Virus record (IMG/VR): IMGVR_UViG_3300018868_000040
Span: 1 to 26,431 of that record
DNA length: 26,431 nt
Source of the DNA: a virus
Strand: one strand, 5' to 3'
Shown: positions 13,822 through 24,000 of the stretch, in pieces
Layout of the letters: the number at the start of each line of letters is the position of its first letter
Position numbering within the stretch: the first letter of the stretch is position 1
The notes under the pieces: model-generated
What the model was told of the DNA's origin: nothing
Seen by the model: only the letters and a program-made list of their open reading frames with translations
The model's database searches: none
Made by a program: the position numbers and the translations under genes

Positions 13822-14261
13822 CAGATCCACCAGTCCACCGGCCAGGGCTCGCCAGGGTTCACGCCACCGCTCGCATCGGCCATCTTGTCGTCCACCCGGG
13901 CCAGGCTCAGGTCAAATGAAATGCGCCGCGGCACGCCCTGGGCCACAAACACCGAGCCGGTCTCGCTGATGCCCTCGATCACCCAGGCCCCGTACACGCC
14001 GCCGGCACCGTCCACCAGCGCCCAGGCCCGGCCACTGTCGGCCATGTCGCGCAACTGGGGCAGCGACTGCCTGGTGCCCATGAACTCGGGCACCTGCACG
14101 CCGGTCAGGTTGATCGTGTCATCACCTGGACCGACGAACTGACGGGCTGGGCGCTGACCGACCCGGGAGTTGCTGGGGTGGCGCCAGGTGGTCTGGCGCT
14201 TCAGCTCTTCAAAGGCCAGCGTGTTCAGGCTGAACACGAACTGGCCGAGGCTCATCATCAT
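13821..14261 (-). CDS. U: Phage tail protein U (gpU)
   Basis: The 146-residue protein has the gpU signature: SLGQFVFSLNTLAFEELKRQ, TTWRHPSNSRVGQRPARQFVG-type opening and the DDTINLTGVQVPEF segment, with a GAWVIEGISETGSVFVAQG region. gpU is a tail-completion protein at the head-proximal end of the contractile tail. The first of three ATG codons is used, with GAGAG six bases upstream. It lies 13 bases after the tape measure gene and overlaps D by one base, as in P2. Confidence 0.94.
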   Translation of the reverse strand: MMMSLGQFVFSLNTLAFEELKRQTTWRHPSNSRVGQRPARQFVGPGDDTINLTGVQVPEFMGTRQSLPQLRDMADSGRAWALVDGAGGVYGAWVIEGISETGSVFVAQGVPRRISFDLSLARVDDKMADASGGVNPGEPWPVDWWI

Positions 14262-14274
14262 GGTGGGCTCTCTT

Positions 14275-16848
14275 TCAATCGATATCGCTCATGCTGGACA
14301 GCACCCGCGACCGGGCCGCCCTGTCTCGCCGGTCCAGCTCGGCCGACACCGCGCGGGCAATGGCCTGCGGGTCCATACCCTGGGTGGCATTGATGGTGAT
14401 CTGGTGGCTACTGGCCGGTGCGGCGGCGGCAGATCCGCCGGCACCGGCCTGGCGGGCCGCCATCACTGGGCGCTGGGCCAGCACCAGGGGCTGGGCATCG
14501 GAGCCCAGGCCATCGGCCGCCATCGAGGCGCCGGCGACGGCCGTTCCCGCCATGGCCAGCACCGCGCGCCGCACCAGGTCCTGGCGCCCGGTGATGCCCA
14601 GGGCGGTGCCCTCGCTGATGAAGCCGCCGGCCTCCATGAAGACCCGGCTGGGGCTCTTGATGCCCAGGCGGTCTCGGAACCACTGCGCCACCGAGTCAGC
14701 CGCGCCGGCAATCGTGTCGCGCACGGCCGCCAGCCGGCTGGTGATGCCATCGGTCAGGCCCGCCATCAGGTCGGCGCCGGCCTGCAGGAAGCGGCTCTTC
14801 AGGTCCACCACGTACTGCCAGGCGGCCTGGCCGCCCGTGCTGATGCTGTTCCACCAGCCGCTCACGGCCCCCGACAGGGTCTCCCAGATCGCGATCAGCC
14901 CGCCCTTGATACCGTCCCAGTTGCGCCAGACCATGAAGGCGGCCACGGCGATCAGCGTAAGGGCGAGCCCGATTGGGTTGGCCAGCATCAGGGCGCCCAG
15001 GCGAACGATGGCTGAACCGGCGGCGGTCAGGATGGGGCCCAGCACCGCAAACGCCCGCCCAGCCATGAAGCCGACCTTGTACAGCAGGCCCATGCCCGGC
15101 CCCAGGCCGAATAGCTTCACACCCAGCGTCGTCATCAGGTAGCGCATCAGGATGAACTTGCCGGCCAGCAGTCCCACCGGGATCATCACCGCGCCCAGCA
15201 CGGCCAGCAGAGCGGACCCGGCCAGTACCACCTTGAGCACGCCTGAAACGAGCCCTTCGTTCTCTTTGACCCAGGCCGCCGTCTTTTCGAGCACAGGGTT
15301 GATGCCGTTCATCAACTCAATCAGGCCAGGCTTGAGGTTCTCTCCGATAGCCGCTTTGAGGTTGAAGGTACGGTTTTGGAACATCTTCCACTGTGCCGAC
15401 AGCGTGGCGTTGCGGGCCGCGGCCTCTCGCGCCATCGAGCCCTTGCCGGCGTCACCGTTGGCCAGTTCGCGCTGGCGGGTCAGCTCCTCGGGCTTGTCCA
15501 CCAACTTGGCCAGGGTATCGCTGTGCTCCAGGCCCACCAGTTCCACCATCACGCCGATGCGCTTGTCTTGAGGGAGAGCCCTGATCGAATCCAGCACCTT
15601 GGTCAGGGTTCCCATGGCATCGGTGGCCATGCCCTTCTGGATGGCGGTGTCCTTCAGCCCGATCTCGGCCAGGGCCGCGTGGAACTTCTTGGTGCCCTTG
15701 GTGGCGGCGGCCAGCTTCTGCACGATGGCATTGGTGGCTGTGCTGGCGGTCTCTTCGCGCTCGCCCAAGGTCAGCAAGGTGCTGCCCAGGGCTGCGGCAT
15801 CCTTGGCCGACATGGCCACGGTGGACACCACGCCCGAGGTGCGGTTCAAGAAGCCGATGATGTCGGCCCCCTTGCTGATGGCGTTGTCGTCCAGGTAGTT
15901 GATCGAATCGGCCAGGCCCCGGATCTCGGTGAGCGGGATCTTGAAGTTCTTGGCCACCTTGCCCATGGACTCGGTCACCTGGTCGGGCACCGCGTCGAAG
16001 GCGGTGGCCATCTCGCTGGCCATCAGCGTGAATTCCTTGAGCTGGTCGGTGGGCACCTCCATGCGGGCTGCGGCCGTCATCATGGCCGCGATCTGGGTGG
16101 TGGCCAGGGGCACCTGGCCTGACAGCTCTCGCACCTGTTGCTCCGCCAGGCGGTACACCTCAGTCAACTTGCCCATCTCGTCTCGGGCGCCCGGCACCTG
16201 GCGTGCGATGCCCAGCATGGCGTCCTCATGGGCGGCAAAGTCTTTGACTGGCGCCATGCCGATGTCGATCCCCTTGCGGCCGGCGGCATTCATGGCCACG
16301 CCGGCGCCCACCACCAGGCCGGCCTTCATGCCCTGGCTGGCGGTGGTCTCGCGGATCTTGGCCAGGCGCGAGAGCTGGGCCTGTTGGCGCTCCACCGAGC
16401 GGGTGGTGGCGTCGATCTGGGTGCGCAGCCGGGCCTCGGCCTCGGTCACGTTGCCGATGCCCATCTCTTTCATGGCGCGGCGCACGGCGATCAGGCGCTG
16501 GCGTAGGGTGTCGCTGGTGGCGTTCAGGCGCTGCAGCTCTTTCTCGGCCGTGGCGATCTGCTGGGCCAGCTTGCGTTGTTCGGTGGCCGTGGCCGGTGTT
16601 TCCTGGCGCAACTGGGCCAGCATCACGGTGGCCACCTTGGTCTGTTGGCCGGTGGCCGCGAGCTGCTGCTGCAGGCCGCGCATGCGGTCGATGGCGCCCT
16701 GCTGGGCGTTCAGGTCGCGCAGTTCCTTGCGGGTGGCGCTCAGGGCCTGGGCGGTGGCCTTGCTGCCCTGGGTGATGCGTTTGAGGGGGGCCAGGGCGCG
16801 GTCTGCCAGGTCAAGCACCACGCGCAGGCGCAGCATGTCTGCAGCCAT
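14275..16848 (-). CDS. T: Tail tape measure protein (gpT)
   Basis: The 857-residue protein is long, Ala-rich and helical, as expected of a tape measure. Residues about 25-170 are coiled-coil-like (repeated K/R/Q/E with Leu spacing). The TP901-type core follows at about 195-440 (e.g. VKDFAAHEDAMLGIARQVPG, SINYLDDNAISKGADIIGFL, TSGVVSTVAMSAKDAAALGS). A hydrophobic region at 533-641 probably inserts in the host membrane during DNA entry. The C-terminus contains IKSPSRVFMEAGGFISEGTA, common to such proteins. It sets tail length. The gene begins 18 bases after the E' stop. Confidence 0.95.
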   Translation of the reverse strand: MAADMLRLRVVLDLADRALAPLKRITQGSKATAQALSATRKELRDLNAQQGAIDRMRGLQQQLAATGQQTKVATVMLAQLRQETPATATEQRKLAQQIATAEKELQRLNATSDTLRQRLIAVRRAMKEMGIGNVTEAEARLRTQIDATTRSVERQQAQLSRLAKIRETTASQGMKAGLVVGAGVAMNAAGRKGIDIGMAPVKDFAAHEDAMLGIARQVPGARDEMGKLTEVYRLAEQQVRELSGQVPLATTQIAAMMTAAARMEVPTDQLKEFTLMASEMATAFDAVPDQVTESMGKVAKNFKIPLTEIRGLADSINYLDDNAISKGADIIGFLNRTSGVVSTVAMSAKDAAALGSTLLTLGEREETASTATNAIVQKLAAATKGTKKFHAALAEIGLKDTAIQKGMATDAMGTLTKVLDSIRALPQDKRIGVMVELVGLEHSDTLAKLVDKPEELTRQRELANGDAGKGSMAREAAARNATLSAQWKMFQNRTFNLKAAIGENLKPGLIELMNGINPVLEKTAAWVKENEGLVSGVLKVVLAGSALLAVLGAVMIPVGLLAGKFILMRYLMTTLGVKLFGLGPGMGLLYKVGFMAGRAFAVLGPILTAAGSAIVRLGALMLANPIGLALTLIAVAAFMVWRNWDGIKGGLIAIWETLSGAVSGWWNSISTGGQAAWQYVVDLKSRFLQAGADLMAGLTDGITSRLAAVRDTIAGAADSVAQWFRDRLGIKSPSRVFMEAGGFISEGTALGITGRQDLVRRAVLAMAGTAVAGASMAADGLGSDAQPLVLAQRPVMAARQAGAGGSAAAAPASSHQITINATQGMDPQAIARAVSAELDRRDRAARSRVLSSMSDID

Positions 16849-16866
16849 GTTCAGTTTTCCTTGGGG

Positions 16867-16983
16867 TCAGTCGTCAGGGTTCAGCCGCTCGATGGCCAGC
16901 TCTCGCCAGGCCATCAGCTCGGCCACCGTCATCGGGGTCATCTCCGACAGCGGCCAGTGAAAGGCCACGGCCAGGTCGGCCAT
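16867..16983 (-). CDS. GpE-type tail chaperone extension (E')
   Basis: The 38-residue frame (MADLAVAFHWPLSEMTPMTV, then AELMAWRELAIERLNPDD) is the GpE family sequence that in P2 forms the C-terminal part of E+E'. It is in the -1 frame relative to E. From the slippery site the -1 frame is open through this ATG, so the main product is probably the 157-residue fusion (103 residues of E plus 54). Tail assembly chaperones of this type bind the tape measure, encoded next. Independent initiation at the ATG is possible but has no good Shine-Dalgarno site. Confidence 0.88.
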   Translation of the reverse strand: MADLAVAFHWPLSEMTPMTVAELMAWRELAIERLNPDD

Positions 16984-16991
16984 GGCGCTCT

Positions 16992-17339
16992 CTACGCGTT
17001 CAGGAAGGCCTGCACCTGATCCTTCGGCAGCAAAAAAGCGAGCACCTCGCTTCCCAGGGCTACCAGGTCGACCGGGTCGATGTTGGCCACGTCGAACTTG
17101 GTGAGGGTGGGCGAGCTGATGCGCGGCAGCAGCACCTGCAGCGAGTCGACGTCGACGCGCATCAGGGCCGACAGCGACAGGCCGCGCAGTTCGCCGCTCT
17201 TGGGCTTGCGCAGGGTGACCGAGGTAATGGTCTGATCGCCGCGCTTGATGGGTGTTTCCAGGGGCACCACGGCGGTGTCGGTCTGGGCTGCAGGGATGGC
17301 GTTGGGGGTGGCGGCGGTGGTGGATTCAGGGGTGGTCAT
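16992..17339 (-). CDS. E: Tail assembly chaperone E (gpE)
   Basis: The 115-residue protein has a disordered Thr/Ala/Pro-rich start followed by the gpE tail-assembly domain (PLETPIKRGDQTITSVTLRK, PKSGELRGLSL, then helices to LLPKDQVQAFLNA). It should bind the tape measure protein together with the frameshifted E+E' form while the tube polymerises. The gene stops at TAG 16994-16992; a T TTT TTG heptamer covering codons 101-103 allows -1 frameshifting into E'. It is placed between FII and T as in P2. Confidence 0.92.
   Translation of the reverse strand: MTTPESTTAATPNAIPAAQTDTAVVPLETPIKRGDQTITSVTLRKPKSGELRGLSLSALMRVDVDSLQVLLPRISSPTLTKFDVANIDPVDLVALGSEVLAFLLPKDQVQAFLNA
17031..17037 (-). promoter_or_regulatory. 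Programmed -1 ribosomal frameshift site (T TTT TTG) in E
   Basis: Reading E as GCT TTT TTG, the heptamer T TTT TTG fits the X XXY YYZ rule and equals the P2 E/E' slippery sequence as I know it. After slipping, the frame has no stop up to the E' end at 16867. A fixed ratio of E to E+E' is the expected output. Confidence 0.85.
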
Positions 17340-17414
17340 GGGATTTCAGGAGATTGGGTAATGGGGCTGGGCGGCCCGCCTGGGGCCGCCCGAGGTGGGC
17401 ATCAGATGCCAAGA

Positions 17415-17924
17415 TCAGATGCCAAGAGCGGCGCGCACCTGCTGCATGCGGTCCACGCCGTTGACCAGCTCGATCATGTTGACCACGTCGATCTCGATCA
17501 GGGCGGTGCCATTGACCGTGAGCTTGTAGTAGCTGATCGCCGACTTGATGGTGATTTCGGTCTTGTCGCCGCCCTTGGCCTTGCCCGGGTCAAATTCCTT
17601 GTGGCGGCCGCGCACCACGACCTCCAGCGAGTCGACGGATTCGGAATCATCCGACTGGAGCATGCCGGCGAAGCGCAACAGCACACCGTTGTGGGTTGTG
17701 ACGCCCCACTGCTTGAGGATGTCGGAGATCCAGCCGGCGGCCTTCCAGTCCATCTCCATGGCTTCCGAGCCGAGATCCAGTTCGATCTCGCCGGCCATGC
17801 CGCCCGAGCGGTACTTCTCCATCTTGCGGGTGAGCTTGGGCAGGGTGACCTCTTCGGTCTCGCCGACATAGCTCACGCCGTCGACGAACAGGGCAAAGTT
17901 CTTGAGTTTCTTGGGCAGTCCCAT
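17415..17924 (-). CDS. FII: Major tail tube protein (gpFII)
   Basis: The 169-residue protein has the FII pattern: MGLPKKLKNFALFVDGVSYV, a GETEEVTLPKLTRKMEKYRS strand-loop, GMAGEIELDLG, then RGRHKEFDPGKAKGGDKTEI and TIKSAISYYKLTVNG, all typical of the P2 tube family. It polymerises into the inner tube through which DNA passes. It follows the sheath gene by 41 bases and precedes E, the P2 order. Start is the ATG at 17924, with no longer option. Confidence 0.95.
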   Translation of the reverse strand: MGLPKKLKNFALFVDGVSYVGETEEVTLPKLTRKMEKYRSGGMAGEIELDLGSEAMEMDWKAAGWISDILKQWGVTTHNGVLLRFAGMLQSDDSESVDSLEVVVRGRHKEFDPGKAKGGDKTEITIKSAISYYKLTVNGTALIEIDVVNMIELVNGVDRMQQVRAALGI

Positions 17925-17965
17925 GAGGTTCTCCAGTGATCAGGGGTTGAAAAGGTGCTGCGGGC

Positions 17966-19159
17966 TTACAGACCCGTGCCGACGCGCACGGCGAAGTCGC
18001 TGAAATACGCGTCGGTGATGCGTTGCTGAAACTCGAGGTCTTCCAGGGGCGGCACCGGGGTGTAGTCGTAGTCGAGGCGCAGCTTGCCGACCTTGAGGGT
18101 GGCGGTGGTGTTGATTTCCTCGTCGTACCAAGCCTTGCCGTCGAGGATGTAGCCGCCGGTCTTGAGCTCGCGAAACTTGGCGTTGACGCCCTCCAAGATG
18201 TCCTTCACCAGGCTTGGGTGCAGCGTCTTATCCGACGCCCACATGTGGCCCTCGGCCATGGTGTCGGCCAGCACCTGGGCGGTTCGGGTGGTGCTCTCGA
18301 AGGCGAACAGCTCCTCGCTGCTGGTGGTGCGGCTACCCCAGAAGCGGTGGCCGTTGGACTGGATCAACGTGGTGACGCCGGCGGCATTGAGCAGGCCCGC
18401 ATCGGTGTCGGGGCTTTGCAGGTCCCAGTGCACGTCGCGGCTGATGCCCTGCACGCCGTTGATCTGCACATTGGACAAGGTCTTGTGCCAGCCATATTCC
18501 TGGTCGATGCGCGCGCGCAGGCCCATGGCGTAGGCCACGGCCGGGGCCTCGACAATGCCGGCGGCGTTGACATCGAACTTCTTCCAGTTGGGCCACAGCA
18601 GCATCAGCTCGCGGGCGCCGAACAGGTCGCGGTAGGCCATGGCCCCGCTCACGTCCTCGCCGTGGGCTGCGGCATAGCCAAAGCCGCGCAGCTTCTTGGC
18701 CACCGACACCAGGGCATCGGCCACGGGCTCGCTGTCCAGGCCTGGCGCGCCCAGGATGCGGGGTTTGACGCCCAACTGGGCCTGGGCCGCCAGCAGGGCC
18801 TGCAGGCCGGTGTAGCGCCCGCCCACGCTGGTGCCGATCACCTTGGCGTCTTGGTCGGCTTGCTTGGCCTGGGGGTCGGCGCCTTGGCCCTCGGCCACGC
18901 GCACCACCACCAGGATGGGGCGGGTCTGCTCGCTGATGGCGGTGAGGGACGGGGCCAACGTACCCTGCACGCCGGCCTTGTCGATGGCGGTGTTGATCTT
19001 GGTGACCAGCACGGGGGTGTTCAGGGGGAACACGGTGGCGTCGGCGTCGGGCGCGGTGGCCACCAGGCCAATGATGGCCGTCGAGATCATGGTGATGGCC
19101 TGCAGGCCGGCAGAGATTTCCGTGACGCGTACGCCGTGGTGGTAGTTGGCAGAAGACAT
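17966..19159 (-). CDS. FI: Tail sheath protein (gpFI)
   Basis: The 397-residue protein is a contractile sheath. It opens with [20 protein letters not shown] and [20 protein letters not shown], then [20 protein letters not shown], and the C-terminal [14 protein letters not shown] and [20 protein letters not shown], all standard for P2 FI. The protein forms the sheath that contracts on infection. Length agrees with P2 (396). GGAG lies seven bases before the ATG. No P2-like late promoter was found in the 41-base gap upstream, so it may be read through from the fibre and baseplate genes. Confidence 0.96.
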   Translation of the reverse strand: MSSANYHHGVRVTEISAGLQAITMISTAIIGLVATAPDADATVFPLNTPVLVTKINTAIDKAGVQGTLAPSLTAISEQTRPILVVVRVAEGQGADPQAKQADQDAKVIGTSVGGRYTGLQALLAAQAQLGVKPRILGAPGLDSEPVADALVSVAKKLRGFGYAAAHGEDVSGAMAYRDLFGARELMLLWPNWKKFDVNAAGIVEAPAVAYAMGLRARIDQEYGWHKTLSNVQINGVQGISRDVHWDLQSPDTDAGLLNAAGVTTLIQSNGHRFWGSRTTSSEELFAFESTTRTAQVLADTMAEGHMWASDKTLHPSLVKDILEGVNAKFRELKTGGYILDGKAWYDEEINTTATLKVGKLRLDYDYTPVPPLEDLEFQQRITDAYFSDFAVRVGTGL

Positions 19160-19200
19160 TGATGGCTCCAGGTTGAAAAACTTTGAAAGGGATCCGGCGG

Positions 19201-19443
19201 TCAGTTGCGCAGCGCCGGAGGCTGCTGCAGGCGGCGCTGCTCAGCCTCGAAGGCTTCGCGGCAGTGGTCCGCCTGCCAGAAGAACAAGGTGTTGATGGCT
19301 CGGGCAGTCCAGCCCCAGACGGGCTGGCCCTTCTCCCGCATGCGGTGGGCGCGCGATGACAGGGCTTCGTCGGGTTCGCCGGCCAGTAAGGTGTTGACGA
19401 GCTGGTCCAGCCCGATCAGGACGTTCAAGAACCATTCGCCCAC
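19201..19443 (-). CDS. Small phage protein of unknown function
   Basis: This 80-residue protein ([20 protein letters not shown] ...) has a hydrophobic start, then [12 protein letters not shown] and a [26 protein letters not shown] segment. I have seen the 'FDQLxNxL.GG.PDETLSSR' pattern in small proteins of several phage types, but their role is unknown. GTG 19443 is chosen because GGAGG sits six bases before it and it begins one base after the stop of the upstream gene. The frame is open upstream to 19512, but that part overlaps the neighbour. It lies between the fibre genes and the sheath gene. Confidence 0.75.
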   Translation of the reverse strand: MGEWFLNVLIGLDQLVNTLLAGEPDEALSSRAHRMREKGQPVWGWTARAINTLFFWQADHCREAFEAEQRRLQQPPALRN

Positions 19444-19444
19444 G

Positions 19445-20029
19445 TCAGGCCTCCACCACAAAGATCGTGATGCCGGCAAAGCGCATGCGCTGGTCAGGCG
19501 GAAGGGCCTCATTCACGCCGGATTCCCTGACCATCCACCGGCCGCTGTCGGCCATGGTCGCTTGCAGGCTGATCGCCCCTTGCACCATGGTGGCCAGCAG
19601 GAATCGCTCTCGGCCATCACTGGCCCGCATGGGCAGCCGAAACGACCCGTCCGATGGGAATGCCTCACCGTCAAGCTGCAGCTCAGCCTGGACGCTCAGT
19701 CGCGTGCCAGCCACGCAGGTGACCTCGGTCATCGCTTCGTTCACCGAGAGATGAGCGGCGTTTTCCGGACCAGCCTGAATGGACTTGACCACGATGGCCA
19801 GGGCCGGCGGTTCGGTGACCTCCGTCACGGGCGCGCTGATCACATCAGTCTCCGGGTCAAAAGACCAGCCGATTTGGCAGTCCGCGGTCGTTTCACGGAT
19901 GGCCTGCCATCTGTCGGCCTGCAGGGCAGCGAAATCGTCGGTTGCCATGATGATGTTCATCACGGTGCCCCCTTTGATCAGTGCGAGGCGCTTTGCGAAC
20001 TCTGTTTGATTGGTTGCGTTGACCATCAT
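19445..20029 (-). CDS. Protein of unknown function following the tail fibre gene
   Basis: The 194-residue product has a beta-rich body (SDGSFRLPMRASDGRERFLL, ATMVQGAISLQATMADSGRW, MRFAGITIFVVEA). I do not recognise the family. Its place, directly after the fibre gene, is where P2-like phages keep fibre-assembly proteins or fibre accessory subunits, so such a role is possible. The start is uncertain: GTG 20038 overlaps the fibre stop (GTGA), while ATG 20029 and ATG 20026 follow a GAGAG purine stretch; I use 20029. The C-terminal stop is one base before the next GTG. Confidence 0.68.
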   Translation of the reverse strand: MMVNATNQTEFAKRLALIKGGTVMNIIMATDDFAALQADRWQAIRETTADCQIGWSFDPETDVISAPVTEVTEPPALAIVVKSIQAGPENAAHLSVNEAMTEVTCVAGTRLSVQAELQLDGEAFPSDGSFRLPMRASDGRERFLLATMVQGAISLQATMADSGRWMVRESGVNEALPPDQRMRFAGITIFVVEA

Positions 20030-20034
20030 TTCTC

Positions 20035-21042
20035 TCACTTGAAGAATCGAAATTTCGCGAATCCATTCCCGCCCGTGGCAGAACCAACACCCGCAGGAAA
20101 TCCCCGACCGCCACCGCCATCGCCGCCCTGGCCAGGGCTGGCTGCAGTTGCTGCCCCGCCTGGGCCCAGAAGCCCGCCTCCACCACCGCCGTAGGCGTTC
20201 TGAGCGCGGGATGACTGAAATGCCGTGATGCCGACCGCACCCGGAAAGCCGCTCAGCCCCCAGATTTGGTAAGGGGTGAGAGAGGCGCCTGGCTGGCCTG
20301 TGTCGTATTGCTCGTAGTACTGGTCGAAGGCATTGACTTCATGCCATCCGACAGCCCCTCCTCCGCCAGGACTGAAGGGACGCCAGAGCAATCCGGTGGA
20401 CGCGCCGGTCGTTGAGCCCTGGCTGTTGGACGCGTAGAGCGTTCCATTGATCTCCACCGAGGTGACTCCACCGTAGGACCATGCAGTTCCGGCTCCGACT
20501 GTGAGGGTCATGGTGGGCGCAATCACTGGGATACGGTGGATCTCCACCCCACCAAAATTCACACCGCCACCACCGCAGAGCAGTGCCTCGATGTATCTGG
20601 TCCCATCAGGAACTGAAACCAGGCCAGACACGCGATACAGCGGGCTCTCCGTGTATTGAGAAATCGGCTTGTCCGCCCCTGTGCTGAGCAACTGGGCCAG
20701 CTCGTTGGTCCAAACCGCAGTGCTCAAGGCAGTGGAGGCCGGCGCTCGGCTGGTGATGGCTGCATCGAGGCGATCGAGCAGCACGGCGCGCGCGTTGGTC
20801 CACTGCGCGGTGCTCAGTGCGCTGCCGGCCGGAGCCACGGTGTTCAAGGCGCCGATGACGGTCTGCAGCTCGGCATGCAGGCTGGTCAGCACATTGCCCA
20901 TGGCGTTGGTCAGCAGCGCCGGGATGGCCGCATCCAGCGTCTGAATCATGTTGCGCAGGCGAATGATGTCCACATCGGCGTCGTTGGCCGGGTGAGGCAG
21001 CGCCAGGCCCAGGTTGGGCGTGATGTCGTTGACAGTGGTCAT
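20035..21042 (-). CDS. Tail fibre / receptor-binding protein with glycine-rich end
   Basis: The 335-residue protein has a helical N-terminal part with two related segments of about 30 residues, each containing (A/S)x-A-L-S-T-A-x-W-T-N (residues 73-83 and 103-113), a repeat style known in phage fibres. The middle is beta-rich (GLVSVPDGTRYIEALLCGGG, IAPTMTLTVGAGTAWSYGGV). The last 50 residues are glycine-rich (residues 284-326: GGGGGG, GGDGGGGRGFPAGVG) before a KFRFFK terminus. Glycine-rich ends of this type form polyglycine-II-like sandwiches in T-even gp38-type adhesins, and here may form the receptor tip; this is inference. It sits after the DUF4815 fibre gene, as a separate subunit. Confidence 0.8.
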   Translation of the reverse strand: MTTVNDITPNLGLALPHPANDADVDIIRLRNMIQTLDAAIPALLTNAMGNVLTSLHAELQTVIGALNTVAPAGSALSTAQWTNARAVLLDRLDAAITSRAPASTALSTAVWTNELAQLLSTGADKPISQYTESPLYRVSGLVSVPDGTRYIEALLCGGGGVNFGGVEIHRIPVIAPTMTLTVGAGTAWSYGGVTSVEINGTLYASNSQGSTTGASTGLLWRPFSPGGGGAVGWHEVNAFDQYYEQYDTGQPGASLTPYQIWGLSGFPGAVGITAFQSSRAQNAYGGGGGGLLGPGGAATAASPGQGGDGGGGRGFPAGVGSATGGNGFAKFRFFK

Positions 21043-21064
21043 TTCAGGGTCTCTCTTGCCTGTG

Positions 21065-24000
21065 TCACAGCACCACGGCGCGCAGGTTGGTGATGGCCGG
21101 GCGAGCCGCGTGGGTGCCCGTCAGGCTCAGGCGCAGGCGGGCCTTGTCGGCGGCGTAGTTGTCGAGCTGGTAGACCAGCTCCATCACGCCAGCGGTCTGG
21201 GGGCTGCTGCTCACAAAGGGCACAGGCGTCCAGGCGCCGGCGGTTTGGTTCTGGGCATGCAAGGTGAGCGAGCTGCCGGCAGGCAGATCCGCCTCGAGCA
21301 CCACGCGCACGCTGACCTGGCCGCCGGCGTTGACCAGGGGGCTGATGTAGGTGCCGGCGGTCTGAAGCGAGCCCACCACCAGCTGGATGCCAGGCTCCAG
21401 GATGGCGCCAAGCGAGCCGACACCCCGCAGACGGGCTGAGGCTTGGATATGGCCGGTGTACCGAGAGGCCAGCGTCACCACCTGACCAGGGGCGGCCTCG
21501 ATCACGCTGCCGTTGTCCAGTGTGAGGCGGAACACACAGCTCGACGCGGCCGAGGGCTGGTGCGCATAGGCCTGCACCAGCAGGTCGGTGGCGTCCACCA
21601 CGTCCACGGTGCCCAGGTCGATCAGGCGCTCGGTCTGGGTGTAGTCGGCCGCCAGCAGCTCGAAGGCCATGTCGCGGTCCTGGTGGGCCGTCCAGGTGCT
21701 GGCATTGCTGCTGGAGAGCAGCACGCCCACCTGATAGGGCTGTGCCGTGACGATGCGGCTGTTGGTGGCATCCCACTTGCCCAGGTCGGCCACGGCCACC
21801 GCGGTAGTGGCGTCGTCACACAGCAGCACCACGCAGTACTCCCGGCCAGCATCGGCCAGCACGGGCGACCAGGTGACCTGGGTCTTGCCGTCCAGCACGA
21901 TCGCTGCGGGCTGCAGGCGGGCCTCGATCAGCACGCGGGCCGTGGGGTAGCCGTTCTCGGCCTCGCGCAACTGCACCAGCACGTCGCTGGTGCCCTTGGC
22001 CGTGAACCACAGGTTGACACCGGTCAGGTGCACGGTGGCCGAGGTGGTCAGGGTCTGGGCCAGCGGGTCGGTGCGCACATACCAGTACTTCACGATCTGC
22101 TGCTGTTCGCGCTGCACTAGGGTGCCCTGGCCAGTGAACAGGGCGCTGGCATGGTTGCCGCCCGAGCCGGTGATCTCCACGCTCTTGGTGCCGGCGGGCA
22201 CGTTGGCTGGCACGGTGAACTTGCCTTGCAGCAGTCCTTGGGCGTTGGCCGCCAGCGCGCCACCGTTCAGGGCGGTGGGCTGCACCGCGATGCCGTCGAA
22301 GGTCATGGCCGCCACGGTCTCACCGGGCCCGAAATGGCTCTCGAACTGCACCTCGATCTGGCGCAGGGTCTCCAAGGCCGTCGACGACTCGGCCAGGATG
22401 TTGGCCTCGGTGGTGACGGTGTTGCTGCCGCTGCCCACGTAGAACACCTGCTCGATGGGCTTGGCCCACTGGGTCTGCACCTCGATCCAGCGGTCCACGG
22501 CCGGCTGCAGCACCAGGTCGGTGGGCAGCGGGTCGAAGGCGGCGTAGGGGTTGACCAGCATCTGGCCGGTGCGCATGGTCTGCGAGATCACGGCCTTGTG
22601 TCCGTGGGCCAGGGCCTGGCGTTCGGTGATGCCCAGGCCGAGCTGGTGCACGGTGATGGCGATCGGCAGGCGCAGCGCCCCGCCCGAGATGGCGGCGGTC
22701 TGGGCCACGCCGGCGTCACGCATCGAATCGTTCAGGAACGGGTCAGCGAAGATCCCCTTCTTGATGCCGCTGTTGCGGCCCGAGATGTCCAGGGACAAGC
22801 GCAGCTCGGCCTGGTCTTCGAACACCCGGCGCACCATCACCTTCAGAGCGGCGTGCTCCTGCATGGGCACCATGTGCACGGCGTCCTGGTCGATTCGGCG
22901 GTTGCTGTCCCAGCTCTGGTACACGGTGGCCAGGCTCAGGCAGTTCTGCGGCACGGTGGGGGCCACCGGGCTCCATTCGGCCGGCACGCCCCGGATCCAG
23001 GTGATGTTGCCGTCGCTGTCCATGCACAGGCGGTCGTAGCGGCGCAGGGCCTGCTGGTAGCTCACCAGGATCAGGGAGCCCTGCAGGGCGCCGGCCACGT
23101 CAAAGCCCGTGCTGGTCAGGTTGCTGACCTGGGCGGTGATGATGTGCTGGTACGTGACCTGGTAGGTGCTGCCCGGGTTGGGCTCGGCACCGGCCGGGCT
23201 CCAGTCGATCTGGCCGGCGGTGAGCTTCCAGCTCACGTCCTTGGCAAAGACCGTCGCGCCCTGCTTGACCGATTCGACCAGCAGCACACTGGTGTCGGGC
23301 AACGGGTCGGCCGCGCCATTGAAGCCGCCGTGCACGATGTCGTGGGTGCTGCGAACGGTGATCTTGACCGTCAGCGTGCCCACAGCCGGGGTGCGGTCGA
23401 AGGCGATGTGCTGCAGGCCCTCTGTGGTCGAGGCGTGGGGCTCGTCCTCGATCGCCAGCAGCTCGGGGGTGGCGTCGTACACCACACGGCGCGAGGCGGG
23501 CAGTTCCAGGCCCCGGCCGCTGATGCGAGCCGCGCCCTCGGCCAGGGTGTAGACCTGCTGGCCGGTGGGCAGATCCGCGCCCATGACCACCTCCAGGCCG
23601 CGCACCACGTAGGTGCCGCCAGTGCTGTCGCGGTCGTAGCGCGAGAGGGCCTGGGTGATGGCGTCCAAGTTGGGCGGGGCCTCACGGGCGCGCACCGAGC
23701 CATCTTCCACGGCCCACAGCGGGTAGAAGTCGCCAGCTTGGCCGTCTCCCTTGAAGCCCCAAACCAGGGTCACCTGCTCGCGCCAGGCGCCGGGCTCCTG
23801 ATAGCCCCGGGTGCCTACGGCGGGGTTGAGCAAGGTGGGGTCTTGCTCTTCGGTCACCACCGCGACCTGCAGGTATACACCCACGTTGACGATGCCCACG
23901 GTGGCGATCTGGAGCTGGCCGGCGGGCACAGGGCGCACAGTGCCGTCCACGTAGACCAGGCCTGCCTCGCACAGGGTGGCGCCGGTGGTCGAGTTCACGA

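Noticed and set aside
18023-19162. Plus-strand open frame opposite the sheath gene
   Set aside because: Antisense shadow of gpFI, with no recognisable domain.
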